Below, one piece after another: positions 45,820-53,977 of a stretch of DNA of 64,000 bases. Position 1 is the first letter of the stretch, and the number at the start of each line of letters is the position of its first letter. The stretch spans positions 1,426,001 to 1,490,000 of the forward strand of contig CAXYMM010000001.1 in assembly GCA_964289745.1 (NCBI GenBank). Reading direction: 5' to 3'. The position numbers were made by a program, and so were the translations under genes. This DNA comes from Ekhidna sp964289745 (GTDB taxonomy: Bacteria > Bacteroidota > Bacteroidia > Cytophagales > Cyclobacteriaceae). The notes under the pieces were generated by a model that had not been told where the DNA came from, ran no database searches, and saw nothing but the letters and a program-made list of their open reading frames with translations.

Positions 45820-46935
45820 TTAGAATGATCTAATAAAACAGCTTCTTTTGATTTTTGGCTCTAGATTAAACTCTTTCCAGGAGTTAAGCACCGCATGGTT
45901 GTCATCTAAAGCCGGTCCATTTGTCACATAATTTGCCCCATTCTTGATAAAAGTAGAACATAGATCATCAATTATAAGTGAAGTTGCTCCCATCTTTTGA
46001 TATTCGGGTAGGATACCGATTAAAAACAGATCGATGTGTTTTCCAAAAAAAAATGACTTTAAGACATGTATAAAACCAAATGGAAACAAGCTGCCTTTTG
46101 CTTTTTGGAAGGCGGTAGAAAGGGAGGGGAGTGAGATGCCAAACCCAATCACTTTGTCTTCATCATTTACCACAATGCATACATACTCTTTCCTTACAAA
46201 GCCAAAATATTGATCTATATAGTAGTCTATTTGCTTTGGGGTAAGTGCATGATAGCCATATAAATCAGCATAGGAAGTGTTGAGCACGTCAAAAACCCCG
46301 GGAGCATATTTTAACAGTTCTTTTGTCTTCTTAAATTTTTTGACGGAGAGCTTAAATCTGGTGGTCACGATTGAAGCTGCTCTTTTTATTCTTCTGGGTA
46401 CTTCTTTGGGTACCCCCCCTCTCATTTCAGTCCATGATACGGATGCCTTCAGACCCCATTTTTTATAGTGATCGATATAGTAGGGGTAGTTATAAATAGT
46501 GGCTTGAGTAGCCATCTCATCAAATCCATCCGTAAGAGCACCTTCAAAATCAAGGTCTGTAAACCCCATAGGTCCGTGGATTCCGTTAGCTCCTTTGCTC
46601 TCAACCCATTTTTTGGCCGTGTTCAAAAGAAGAGCGGATACTTCATAATCATCAATGAAGTCGATCCACCCAAAACGACCAAGTTTTTTTGCTTTGAGCT
46701 CATGGTCTAATACGATTGCAGCAATTCGCCCAACGATTTTATTATCCTTTTTTGCCACCCAGCATTTTGCATCCGCATCTTCAAATGAGGGGTTTTTGTT
46801 CCTTAGCAAGGTTCTTTCCTCAAACTCAATGAGTGGAGGGACATAAGCTGAATTTCCTTTATAAAGGCGAAAAGGAAATGTGATAAAAGCTTTTAACTCT
46901 TTTTTGGAGATTACCTCTTCGATTTGTAGAGTCAT
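45820..46935 (-). CDS. GNAT-like N-acyltransferase, candidate ceramide synthase
   Basis: 371 residues, larger than a simple GNAT protein. It begins ISKKELKAFITFPFRLYKG and has a GNAT-type core near the C-terminus (FLIGILPEYQKMGATSLIID). The conserved HGPMGFTDLDFEGALTDGFD is a hallmark of the long GNAT-like proteins seen in sphingolipid loci. Established knowledge: in Caulobacter a GNAT-type protein (bCerS) N-acylates the sphingoid base. Here its gene lies directly after the SDR gene, sharing one base of the stop/start (TAATG). I therefore infer N-acylation of the sphingoid or capnoid base. General acyltransferase activity is the alternative. Confidence 0.7.
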   Translation of the reverse strand: MTLQIEEVISKKELKAFITFPFRLYKGNSAYVPPLIEFEERTLLRNKNPSFEDADAKCWVAKKDNKIVGRIAAIVLDHELKAKKLGRFGWIDFIDDYEVSALLLNTAKKWVESKGANGIHGPMGFTDLDFEGALTDGFDEMATQATIYNYPYYIDHYKKWGLKASVSWTEMRGGVPKEVPRRIKRAASIVTTRFKLSVKKFKKTKELLKYAPGVFDVLNTSYADLYGYHALTPKQIDYYIDQYFGFVRKEYVCIVVNDEDKVIGFGISLPSLSTAFQKAKGSLFPFGFIHVLKSFFFGKHIDLFLIGILPEYQKMGATSLIIDDLCSTFIKNGANYVTNGPALDDNHAVLNSWKEFNLEPKIKRSCFIRSF

Positions 46936-47891
46936 TAGATGAGTCGTTTCTCTTTGTAAAAATTGTAAGCATCACGAAACCCTTCTTCTAGGCTGATTTT
47001 GCAAGGCACTTCAGAGAAGGGAATTTCATTGTATTCTTGCTGATTCCAATCCATGGTTATTTCAAGGAATTTTTCTTTTGTAATACTCGGACGCCTATTT
47101 GTAAGCCTGTGCCAAATATCAGACACTTCAAGAATAATTTTGCTCAAAAAAACAGGGATTGGGATAGCGAATATTTTTTTGTCTAAAACTTTTGAGAGTG
47201 CCTCAATGAAATCGGAATGCAGGTAGGTGACTCCATCGGCGGCGTGTAATGTTCCGGTAGAATTTTGAGACTCAATTAGGATCATTCGAGCTAAATCTGC
47301 TCCATGGATCATGCTCATCTTTTGGTGTTTATTCGTTAATGGATAAACCTTACCGTTAGCACCTTTTACTAAAGGGAGAAAAGCATAGTCGCCAGCTCCA
47401 TAAATAGCAGTAGGTCTGATGATTAAATGCTTGTATTTACTTTTCTTAAAAAAACCTTCGGCCTTTAGCTTGCTTTCACCATATTTAGATACTGGTTTGT
47501 CTAAGCCGATTGGACCCTGTGCGGTAAGGGAAGATACATAAACTAGCTTGCCTTCATTTTTCATCCAATTGGTAGCTTTTACTGCATGAATGATTTTTCC
47601 CGTAAGATCTGTATTGATTTCGAAATATTCGGAAGGGTTTAAGCTTACGGTAACGCCAGCATTATGAACAAAAAGATCTAATATTCCGAATTCATTTTTT
47701 AAATCATCGAATTGCTCTTGTAAATCACCTTGATAGTCTAGTGCTTGGATATGAAGAAATTTATGCTTTGGAAGCGAACTGATATCGGCTACTGGTCTGA
47801 CTAATGCGATGATTTCATGATCATCATTTAAAAATGCCTTTACGATGTGGGAACCAAGAAAGCCGTTAGATCCAGTAAGTGCTATTTTCAA
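46935..47891 (-). CDS. NAD(P)-dependent SDR/epimerase-family reductase, CerR-like
   Basis: 318 residues. Rossmann motif GSNGFLGSH at 7-15, the VSSLTAQ Ser segment, and the catalytic YxxxK at Tyr137/Lys141 (SKYGESKLK). This extended-SDR type is used as the ceramide reductase CerR in bacterial sphingolipid synthesis. Its position between the SPT-like and GNAT-like genes suggests it reduces the 3-keto group. The start is a TTG that overlaps the SPT-like stop (TTGA). Confidence 0.75.
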   Translation of the reverse strand: MKIALTGSNGFLGSHIVKAFLNDDHEIIALVRPVADISSLPKHKFLHIQALDYQGDLQEQFDDLKNEFGILDLFVHNAGVTVSLNPSEYFEINTDLTGKIIHAVKATNWMKNEGKLVYVSSLTAQGPIGLDKPVSKYGESKLKAEGFFKKSKYKHLIIRPTAIYGAGDYAFLPLVKGANGKVYPLTNKHQKMSMIHGADLARMILIESQNSTGTLHAADGVTYLHSDFIEALSKVLDKKIFAIPIPVFLSKIILEVSDIWHRLTNRRPSITKEKFLEITMDWNQQEYNEIPFSEVPCKISLEEGFRDAYNFYKEKRLI

Positions 47892-49099
47892 TATTGTTTG
47901 GTATTAAGGTGAAGGCCTAAGCCAATTTCTTCTATGATTTTTAGAATCTTGCCAATGGCAAAATCAATTTGTTCAAAAGAATGAGCTGACATTAGCGAAA
48001 AACGAATAAGTGTATCTTCTGGAGCTACGGCAGGGGCTACTACTGAATTCACAAAGACACCTTCTTCAAAAAGGCGAACGGTCATTTGATATGCCTTCTC
48101 ATTGTCACGGATGTATATAGGAATTATGGGTGTCTCTGAATCACCTGTATCGAAGCCTAGGTTGTTGAGTCTATCAAGTGCGTAGTTTGTATTTTCCCAC
48201 AGTTTGAGTCGATAACTATCGTCATTTTCCATGATATCGAGGGCTGCCAGAGTAGCCGCAGTGGATGTTGGGGTCATGCTGGCACTGAAAATAAGTGACC
48301 GTGCATGGTGCTTGATGAACTGAATGGTTTTACTGTCTCCTGCAATATACCCCCCGAGTGAGGCAAAAGATTTACTAAACGTTCCGCCAATAAGTTCTAC
48401 CTCATCAGTCAATCCAAAGTGATCTGGAGTGCCTCTTCCATGATCTCCAAGTACACCCACGGCATGAGCACAATCGCACATCACCGAAGCGTTGTATTTT
48501 TTTGCCAATTCGATTATTTCTGGAAGCTTGGCAATGTCTCCTTCCATACTAAAAATTCCGTCAACGATGATTAGCTTAATTTGATCTTTATCTAATAGCA
48601 TCAGTCGCTTCTCAAGCGACTTCATATCATTATGTCTAAAAATAACTGAGGAGGCATCGCTTAGCCTGGCACCCTCGTAAATCGAGGCATGATCAAGTCG
48701 GTCCAATAAAATAGCATCTCCTTTATGCGCTACCGAGGGTATTACCCCGAGGTTTACTTGAAAGCCCGTACTAAACACAAGTGCCTTTTCTTTCCCTGTA
48801 AACTTTGCGAGTCTTTCTTCTAATTCCTCATGAAGGTCGGTTGTCCCATTTAGAAATCGAGAACCCGAAGAACTCGTTCCATATTTAAGAAGGGCTTCTT
48901 GGGCTGCTTCTACAACTTTTGGGTGAGTAGTTAAGCTCAAGTAACTGTTGGATCCAAACATCAAAACTTTGTGTCCTTTCACCCACACCTCGGTCTCTTG
49001 CTTAGACTGAAAGGTTCTGAAAAAAGAATAGTACCCACTCGCAATTGCATCATCTACCAATTGATAGGATGAAAACTTATCATTCAGAAACGTTGACAT
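47888..49099 (-). CDS. Alpha-oxoamine synthase: serine palmitoyltransferase or cysteate acyltransferase (CFAT) type
   Basis: 403 residues, PLP-dependent. The PLP Lys is Lys243 in TFSKSFASLGG, the stacking His is His137 in DRLDHAS, and the pyridine-N Asp209 lies in CDCAHAVG. The usual E of DEAH is replaced by Cys here. This family condenses an amino acid with an acyl-thioester: Ser gives the sphingoid base, cysteate gives capnine of sulfonolipids. The substrate cannot be read from sequence. It is the first gene of the operon, and an exact TAnnTTTG element ends four bases before its ATG. KBL and BioF are alternatives but the neighbouring genes argue for sphingolipid or sulfonolipid synthesis. 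Confidence 0.85.
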   Translation of the reverse strand: MSTFLNDKFSSYQLVDDAIASGYYSFFRTFQSKQETEVWVKGHKVLMFGSNSYLSLTTHPKVVEAAQEALLKYGTSSSGSRFLNGTTDLHEELEERLAKFTGKEKALVFSTGFQVNLGVIPSVAHKGDAILLDRLDHASIYEGARLSDASSVIFRHNDMKSLEKRLMLLDKDQIKLIIVDGIFSMEGDIAKLPEIIELAKKYNASVMCDCAHAVGVLGDHGRGTPDHFGLTDEVELIGGTFSKSFASLGGYIAGDSKTIQFIKHHARSLIFSASMTPTSTAATLAALDIMENDDSYRLKLWENTNYALDRLNNLGFDTGDSETPIIPIYIRDNEKAYQMTVRLFEEGVFVNSVVAPAVAPEDTLIRFSLMSAHSFEQIDFAIGKILKIIEEIGLGLHLNTKQY

Positions 49100-49103
49100 G
49101 TTA

Positions 49104-49111
49104 CAAATTTA
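49104..49111 (-). promoter_or_regulatory. TAAATTTG -7 element of the SPT/CFAT-like operon
   Basis: On the minus strand TAAATTTG is followed by TAAC and then the ATG (49097-49099). It predicts a leaderless transcript for the six-gene operon. Confidence 0.45.
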
Positions 49112-49632
49112 GTTGATCATCATCAAAAAAAATTATTGAAAATGAGGTATTTGCTTCGGTGAAACAGACATGCTTTAGAGTGATTCATAGCACGAGGTGA
49201 TCATTAGGTCAATAGTAACTTTTGGTTGTTTCGCTAGGTTCTTTAATCACTTCAAATAAGGTAATAAACGGAGGCGTGGTTTCTGCAGACTAGAGTGCCA
49301 TTCATCAATATAGCGGTATAAAATCTAGGAAATACTTGAAATTGAGACGCTATTTAAACCACCCCACACGTGATCACCTCCCGAGTGCCATTCACCAAGC
49401 TTATGCCTTCTACAATACTGGTTGCTACAGATGGGGTGGAAGGTGTTCAGGTATTGAAGAAGTAATTATAGCTAACTTTATTGGAAAAGCGGAGATAAGT
49501 GTCGGTTGTATTAAACTTAATACGATTACTTCGTCCATCGCAAGCGTACTTTTTTCATTTCAATTTTGGTTATAACATTGTTCGAGGTATTAACAGGTTC
49601 TTTATGAATTTTGAACCCTGATGACCTAAGTC
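49112..49632. other. Gap between the SPT/CFAT operon and a receptor remnant
   Basis: No gene that I can support. A 79-codon open stretch (49336-49575, plus) shows no motif. A 12-base segment, GAGTGCCATTCA, recurs at about 49292 and 49384. Confidence 0.3.
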
Positions 49633-49866
49633 CTAATAAGCATACTCCCCAATCACCAAACCACTAAATGAAAAGAAGCCATCCTTGCCTGAAATAATAC
49701 CTCTCCCATTTTCGATAATTTGAATAATAGCTCCCAAAATATCTTCCTTTTCAAAAGAAACGAAACCCCTAAATTCATGCTGCCTAGATGTCGTCAATGA
49801 AACGACCAATAAAGGGAAAATCAGAATTTCTATGAGTGAATATAAAAATTTTCTTAGCTTTAATAA
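49633..49866 (-). pseudogene. Fragment of a carboxypeptidase-regulatory-like receptor N-terminus
   Basis: The frame reads a signal-like hydrophobic stretch (LIEILIFPLLVVSLTTS) and then FRGFVSFEKEDILGAIIQII, GIISGKDGFFSFSGLVIGEY, which looks like the CarboxypepD_reg beta-sandwich that opens many TonB-dependent receptors. It stops after about 75 residues and lacks an ATG. The body of the receptor is missing. I read it as a remnant. Confidence 0.45.
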
Positions 49867-50223
49867 GTGAATATTGAATCTTTCAGAGAATATTGTTTGG
49901 CAAAATCTGGCACTACTGAAGATACTCCTTTTGGTCGTGATGTACTGGTTTTTAAGGTGATGGGTAAAATATACGCACTTACCGGAATTGATCAATTCGA
50001 CTATATCAACTTAAAGTGCGAACCTGATCTGGCCGTTCAACTAAGAGAGGATTACGATGGAAAGATTCGCCCTGGTTATCATATGAACAAAAAACATTGG
50101 AACTCTGTCGATACTGATATTTCAATTGATAAAATATTAGAACTTACGAATCATAGTTACGATTTAGTGGTAGCCTCTCTGCCCAAAAAAGAAAAAGAGT
50201 TACTCAAAAATCATGAAGCCTAA
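49867..50223 (+). CDS. MmcQ/YjbR family protein
   Basis: 118 residues starting at GTG. It has the YjbR pattern: EYCLAKSGTTEDTPFGRDVL, FKVMGKIYAL, NLKCEPDLAVQLREDY and GYHMNKKHWNSV, with a positively charged groove in the known fold. The family is thought to bind DNA; the function is not established. Confidence 0.88.
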   Translation: MNIESFREYCLAKSGTTEDTPFGRDVLVFKVMGKIYALTGIDQFDYINLKCEPDLAVQLREDYDGKIRPGYHMNKKHWNSVDTDISIDKILELTNHSYDLVVASLPKKEKELLKNHEA

Positions 50224-50366
50224 TCGTATCTTTCGGGTCTTTAATTTTTCTTAAAACAAATGATAACAACATTTATTTGACAGGTTTAAAAAAATGAGTT
50301 AATGAATTACAATGATTGGTTTATTAAGGGACTGATTAATTTAAAGTTTAGAAATCGCACACCTTC

Positions 50367-52052
50367 ATGTACAATAGAAGAAAATTTATTTCCTTTCTTG
50401 GAAAGGCAAGCTTAGGAGTTGCTACAATACCTCCCTTTATTTCGAGTTGTGGCAATACTACCACACCTTCCGAGACCTTTAAAAATACAAGCAAAGAAGG
50501 CTTGCAAAAGCTTAGGGATGTCGTGCTGAAAGGTTTAGAGGCTTCAAATATTGATGATTTACAGCTCGCCAATGAGTTGAATTACCATATCGTGATAAAA
50601 TGGGGCGAGCAGATTTCAGGCGTTGATACGTTTGGGTTCAACAACGATTTTACATGTTTTATTCCGTTAGAGGATAGCAATCCTAATGATGGGCTACTTT
50701 GGGTCAACCATGAATACATCAATCCTCTTTTTGTATCAAATTTCAATCATCGTTTATACGAGAACCCCTCTGAGTTCCGTACGGTACAGCAAGTGGATAG
50801 GGAAATGTATGAAGTAGGGGGGAGTATCTTACGGGTGAGAGAAGAAGAAGGTAAATGGAGAGTAATTAAAAACGATCCTCACAATCGACGAATTACCGCA
50901 CAAACCCCAATAAAGCTAAACTGGGATACCCCGATAGCGGGTAAGTCGACTGTTTTTGGTACCAATAGTAATTGTTCTGGGGGGATTACCCCATGGAATA
51001 CTTTTCTAACCTGTGAAGAAAATTACGATAGTTGCTTTGGCGAAATAGTATATGATGAAAACAATGCTATTTCTAAAACACAGAGTCGCTACGGATGGGA
51101 AGCATTCTACGATTACCCTCCTGAACATTATGGCTGGGTAGTAGAAGTTGACCCCAAAACAGGAGATGCGCAAAAACACGTTGCTCTTGGGAGGTTTGCG
51201 CATGAATGTTGCACTGTCTATGAGCTTGATGATAAACGCATAGTAGCCTACTCTGGAGATGACAAAAACGATGAACACCTCTACAAATTTATTTCCTCCA
51301 AGCCACGTTCTTTAAAGGAGGGTACGCTTTATGTGGCTGATACAGTAAATGGGAAATGGCTCTCTTTAGACTGGGAAAGTCAACCTATCTTAAAAGAAAA
51401 ATTCAAAAATCAGACAGAAGTTTTAGTACGTGCGCGAGAGGCAGCCAAATTGCTGAGAGCTACCAAACTTAACCGACCAGAGGACATAGAAATTGATCCC
51501 ATTACTGGCAACATTCTAGTTTCGCTTACGAATAATTTCGGTAAAAATGATTTTCACGGATCAATTTTAAGGGTAGTAGAGACTGATGGTAAGTTTGACT
51601 CGCTAACCTTTGAAGCCTCTACTTATCTGGCGGGAGGCGAAGAAAATGGATTTTCATGTCCAGACAACCTTGCATTTGATTTGTCAGGAAATCTTTGGAT
51701 CACTTCAGATATGTCTGGAAGCAAAATGAACAAACAGAATGAACCTTATATGCCATTTAAAAACAATAGTTTATTCGTGGTGCCAAGATATGGTGAAGAT
51801 GAAGGAAAAGTGATCAGAGTTGCCTCTGCACCACGAGATGCGGAACTTACAGGTCCTTGGTTTTCTCCTGACGGGAAAACGCTTTTCCTTAGCGTGCAGC
51901 ATCCTGGTGATCAGACTACGGATTTGTCCAATCCTAAAAGTAAATGGCCATTTGATGAAGATGGAATTCCAAAACCAGCAGTAGTGGCAATAAAAGGTGA
52001 TTTGATTGAAAAGATGAATCAGCTTCGCCAAATTGAAACTTTGAAGGGGTAG
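50367..52052 (+). CDS. PhoX-like phosphatase (DUF839)
   Basis: 561 residues. The N-terminus has twin Arg (RRKFISF, Arg4-Arg5) followed by a hydrophobic core and a Cys (ISSCG), so Tat export with lipidation is plausible. The body fits the PhoX/DUF839 beta-propeller family: GLLWVNHEYINP, GGSILRV, NCSGGITPWNTFLTCEENY, with Asp/Glu groups for calcium and iron binding. PhoX enzymes release phosphate from organic esters. Whether it is catalytic here is inferred from family. Confidence 0.85.
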   Translation: MYNRRKFISFLGKASLGVATIPPFISSCGNTTTPSETFKNTSKEGLQKLRDVVLKGLEASNIDDLQLANELNYHIVIKWGEQISGVDTFGFNNDFTCFIPLEDSNPNDGLLWVNHEYINPLFVSNFNHRLYENPSEFRTVQQVDREMYEVGGSILRVREEEGKWRVIKNDPHNRRITAQTPIKLNWDTPIAGKSTVFGTNSNCSGGITPWNTFLTCEENYDSCFGEIVYDENNAISKTQSRYGWEAFYDYPPEHYGWVVEVDPKTGDAQKHVALGRFAHECCTVYELDDKRIVAYSGDDKNDEHLYKFISSKPRSLKEGTLYVADTVNGKWLSLDWESQPILKEKFKNQTEVLVRAREAAKLLRATKLNRPEDIEIDPITGNILVSLTNNFGKNDFHGSILRVVETDGKFDSLTFEASTYLAGGEENGFSCPDNLAFDLSGNLWITSDMSGSKMNKQNEPYMPFKNNSLFVVPRYGEDEGKVIRVASAPRDAELTGPWFSPDGKTLFLSVQHPGDQTTDLSNPKSKWPFDEDGIPKPAVVAIKGDLIEKMNQLRQIETLKG

Positions 52053-52393
52053 TCTGAAACTACCTCTACTGTCGCCTCTTCCATCACAAAGGCAAGTTTT
52101 TGAATATCAAAAGAATTAAGTTTAGACTTACCCCTTATAGAAAGCATTTGATCCGTTTTGAATTGATGTACTTTGCCAGTAAATCCAACCATTGCGACAG
52201 ATTCCATCCCAGCTTGTCCGAAAAAGAAATAGCTAGCATTTGGAAAACATGAAATAATAAGAACACCAAGTCTGATAACAGACACGCAATTAGAAGAAGA
52301 AAGAACAGATAATAAATAAAATTGAAGCCAAATAGTATAAGATTCTCTGGTCACGGTAATTTTGCTTGGCAAATAAGTGTTGAAGTTCGACAT
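52019..52393 (-). CDS. Possible hypothetical protein between phoX-like and guaB genes
   Basis: A 124-residue open frame, minus strand, which fills the gap between two plus-strand genes and overlaps the end of the PhoX-like gene by 34 bases. The C-terminal half (FKTDQMLSIRGKSKLNSFDI, QKLAFVMEEATVEVVSD) looks like real protein; the first half, with a Ser/Cys-rich hydrophobic run, is less convincing. No domain recognised. It may be a decayed or spurious gene. Confidence 0.35.
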   Translation of the reverse strand: MSNFNTYLPSKITVTRESYTIWLQFYLLSVLSSSNCVSVIRLGVLIISCFPNASYFFFGQAGMESVAMVGFTGKVHQFKTDQMLSIRGKSKLNSFDIQKLAFVMEEATVEVVSDYPFKVSIWRS

Positions 52394-52401
52394 TGTTTGC
52401 T

Positions 52402-53871
52402 ATGATCAATAACGACAAATTTCTTTTTGAGGCACTCACCTATGATGATGTGCTTTTACTCCCTGGATATTCCGAAGTTTTACCAAGAGATACAGACACT
52501 TCGGTGTATATCACACGAAACATCAGGCTCAACATTCCACTTGTTTCTGCTGCTATGGATACGGTTACGGAATCAAAACTTGCCATTGCCATGGCTTTAG
52601 AAGGTGGGATTGGTATTATCCATAAAAATATGTCTATTGAGAATCAAGCCATTCAAGTTCGAAAGGTGAAGCGTTCTCAGAGCGGAATGATTCTAGATCC
52701 TATTACGCTACTTGTGGACGCCAAAGTGAAAGATGCAGAGGCTATAATGAAGGAAAATAAAATTGGAGGTATTCCAGTTGTAGATAAAGTAAATAAGCTT
52801 CTGGGTATAATTACAAATAGAGACCTAAGGTTTGAAAAAAGGCTCTTGAGACCTGTGAAGGAGATCATGACAAAAAATGACCTCATCACAGCGACAATTG
52901 AAGTTGGATTAAACGAGGCGAAAGAAATTCTTCAAAAATATAAAATCGAGAAGTTACCTATTGTAGACAAAGAAGGAAAGCTAACAGGATTAATTACCTA
53001 TAAGGATATCCTTAAAAGCAAAGATCGTCCCAATGCATGCAAGGATGAGTATGGACGGCTAAGGGTGGGAGCGGCTGTAGGCGTAACACCTGATATTGAA
53101 GACCGAATCGCAGCTCTTGTAAATGCAGGGGTTGATTTGGTATCTATTGATACGGCTCATGGGCATTCCAAAGGGGTAATTGATACGGTAAAACGAATAA
53201 AGAGGGTGTTCCCTGATTTAGACACCATTGTAGGCAACATTGCTACTGCAGAAGCGGCTAAAGCACTAGCTGATACTGGAGCGGATGCTATCAAAGTAGG
53301 TGTGGGCCCGGGTAGTATTTGTACCACACGGATCATTGCAGGAGTAGGAGTGCCTCAGCTTTCCGCCGTGTATGAGTCTGCCAAAGCAATAAAAGGAAGC
53401 GGTATTCCGATTATAGCAGACGGAGGGATTCGGTTTTCTGGAGACGTGGTTAAAGCGATTGCAGGTGGTGCAAACACAGTCATGATCGGTTCTTTACTGG
53501 CAGGCACGGATGAAGCCCCGGGTGAAGTGATTCTCTATGAAGGTCGAAAGTTTAAATCCTACCGTGGAATGGGGTCGGTTGAAGCAATGGAGGAGGGATC
53601 TAAAGACCGTTACTTCCAAGATGCAGAGGATGACATTAAGAAATTGGTGCCTGAAGGGATTGTAGGGCGAGTGCCGTTTAAAGGGTTGGTTCAGGAGGTA
53701 CTTTACCAAATGGTGGGAGGATTACGAGCTGGTATGGGCTACTGTGGTGCAAGCAGCGTAGAAGCACTTCAAGGTGCTAAATTTGTAAGGATATCAGGTG
53801 CTGGAGTGGCAGAAAGCCACCCTCATGACATTCATATTACGCGTGAAGCTCCAAATTATAGTAGGAAATAG
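52402..53871 (+). CDS. guaB: Inosine-5'-monophosphate dehydrogenase
   Basis: 489 residues, rate-limiting step of GMP synthesis. Barrel start LLLPGYSEVLPRDTDT; two CBS domains inserted at about 95-215; catalytic Cys in GVGPGSICTTRIIAGVG; the flap has Arg and Tyr in the usual YRGMGSVEAM region. Full length. ATG at 52402 preferred over a TTG three codons upstream. Confidence 0.97.
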   Translation: MINNDKFLFEALTYDDVLLLPGYSEVLPRDTDTSVYITRNIRLNIPLVSAAMDTVTESKLAIAMALEGGIGIIHKNMSIENQAIQVRKVKRSQSGMILDPITLLVDAKVKDAEAIMKENKIGGIPVVDKVNKLLGIITNRDLRFEKRLLRPVKEIMTKNDLITATIEVGLNEAKEILQKYKIEKLPIVDKEGKLTGLITYKDILKSKDRPNACKDEYGRLRVGAAVGVTPDIEDRIAALVNAGVDLVSIDTAHGHSKGVIDTVKRIKRVFPDLDTIVGNIATAEAAKALADTGADAIKVGVGPGSICTTRIIAGVGVPQLSAVYESAKAIKGSGIPIIADGGIRFSGDVVKAIAGGANTVMIGSLLAGTDEAPGEVILYEGRKFKSYRGMGSVEAMEEGSKDRYFQDAEDDIKKLVPEGIVGRVPFKGLVQEVLYQMVGGLRAGMGYCGASSVEALQGAKFVRISGAGVAESHPHDIHITREAPNYSRK

Positions 53872-53977
53872 GGATTTCTAATCGTGATTATTTGACGTAA
53901 GCTCAATTATCGACTCAATCATATATTGGAGATTTTTTTCTTACCCTAGCTTCTAAAAACGCAATGTGAAAAGATTT

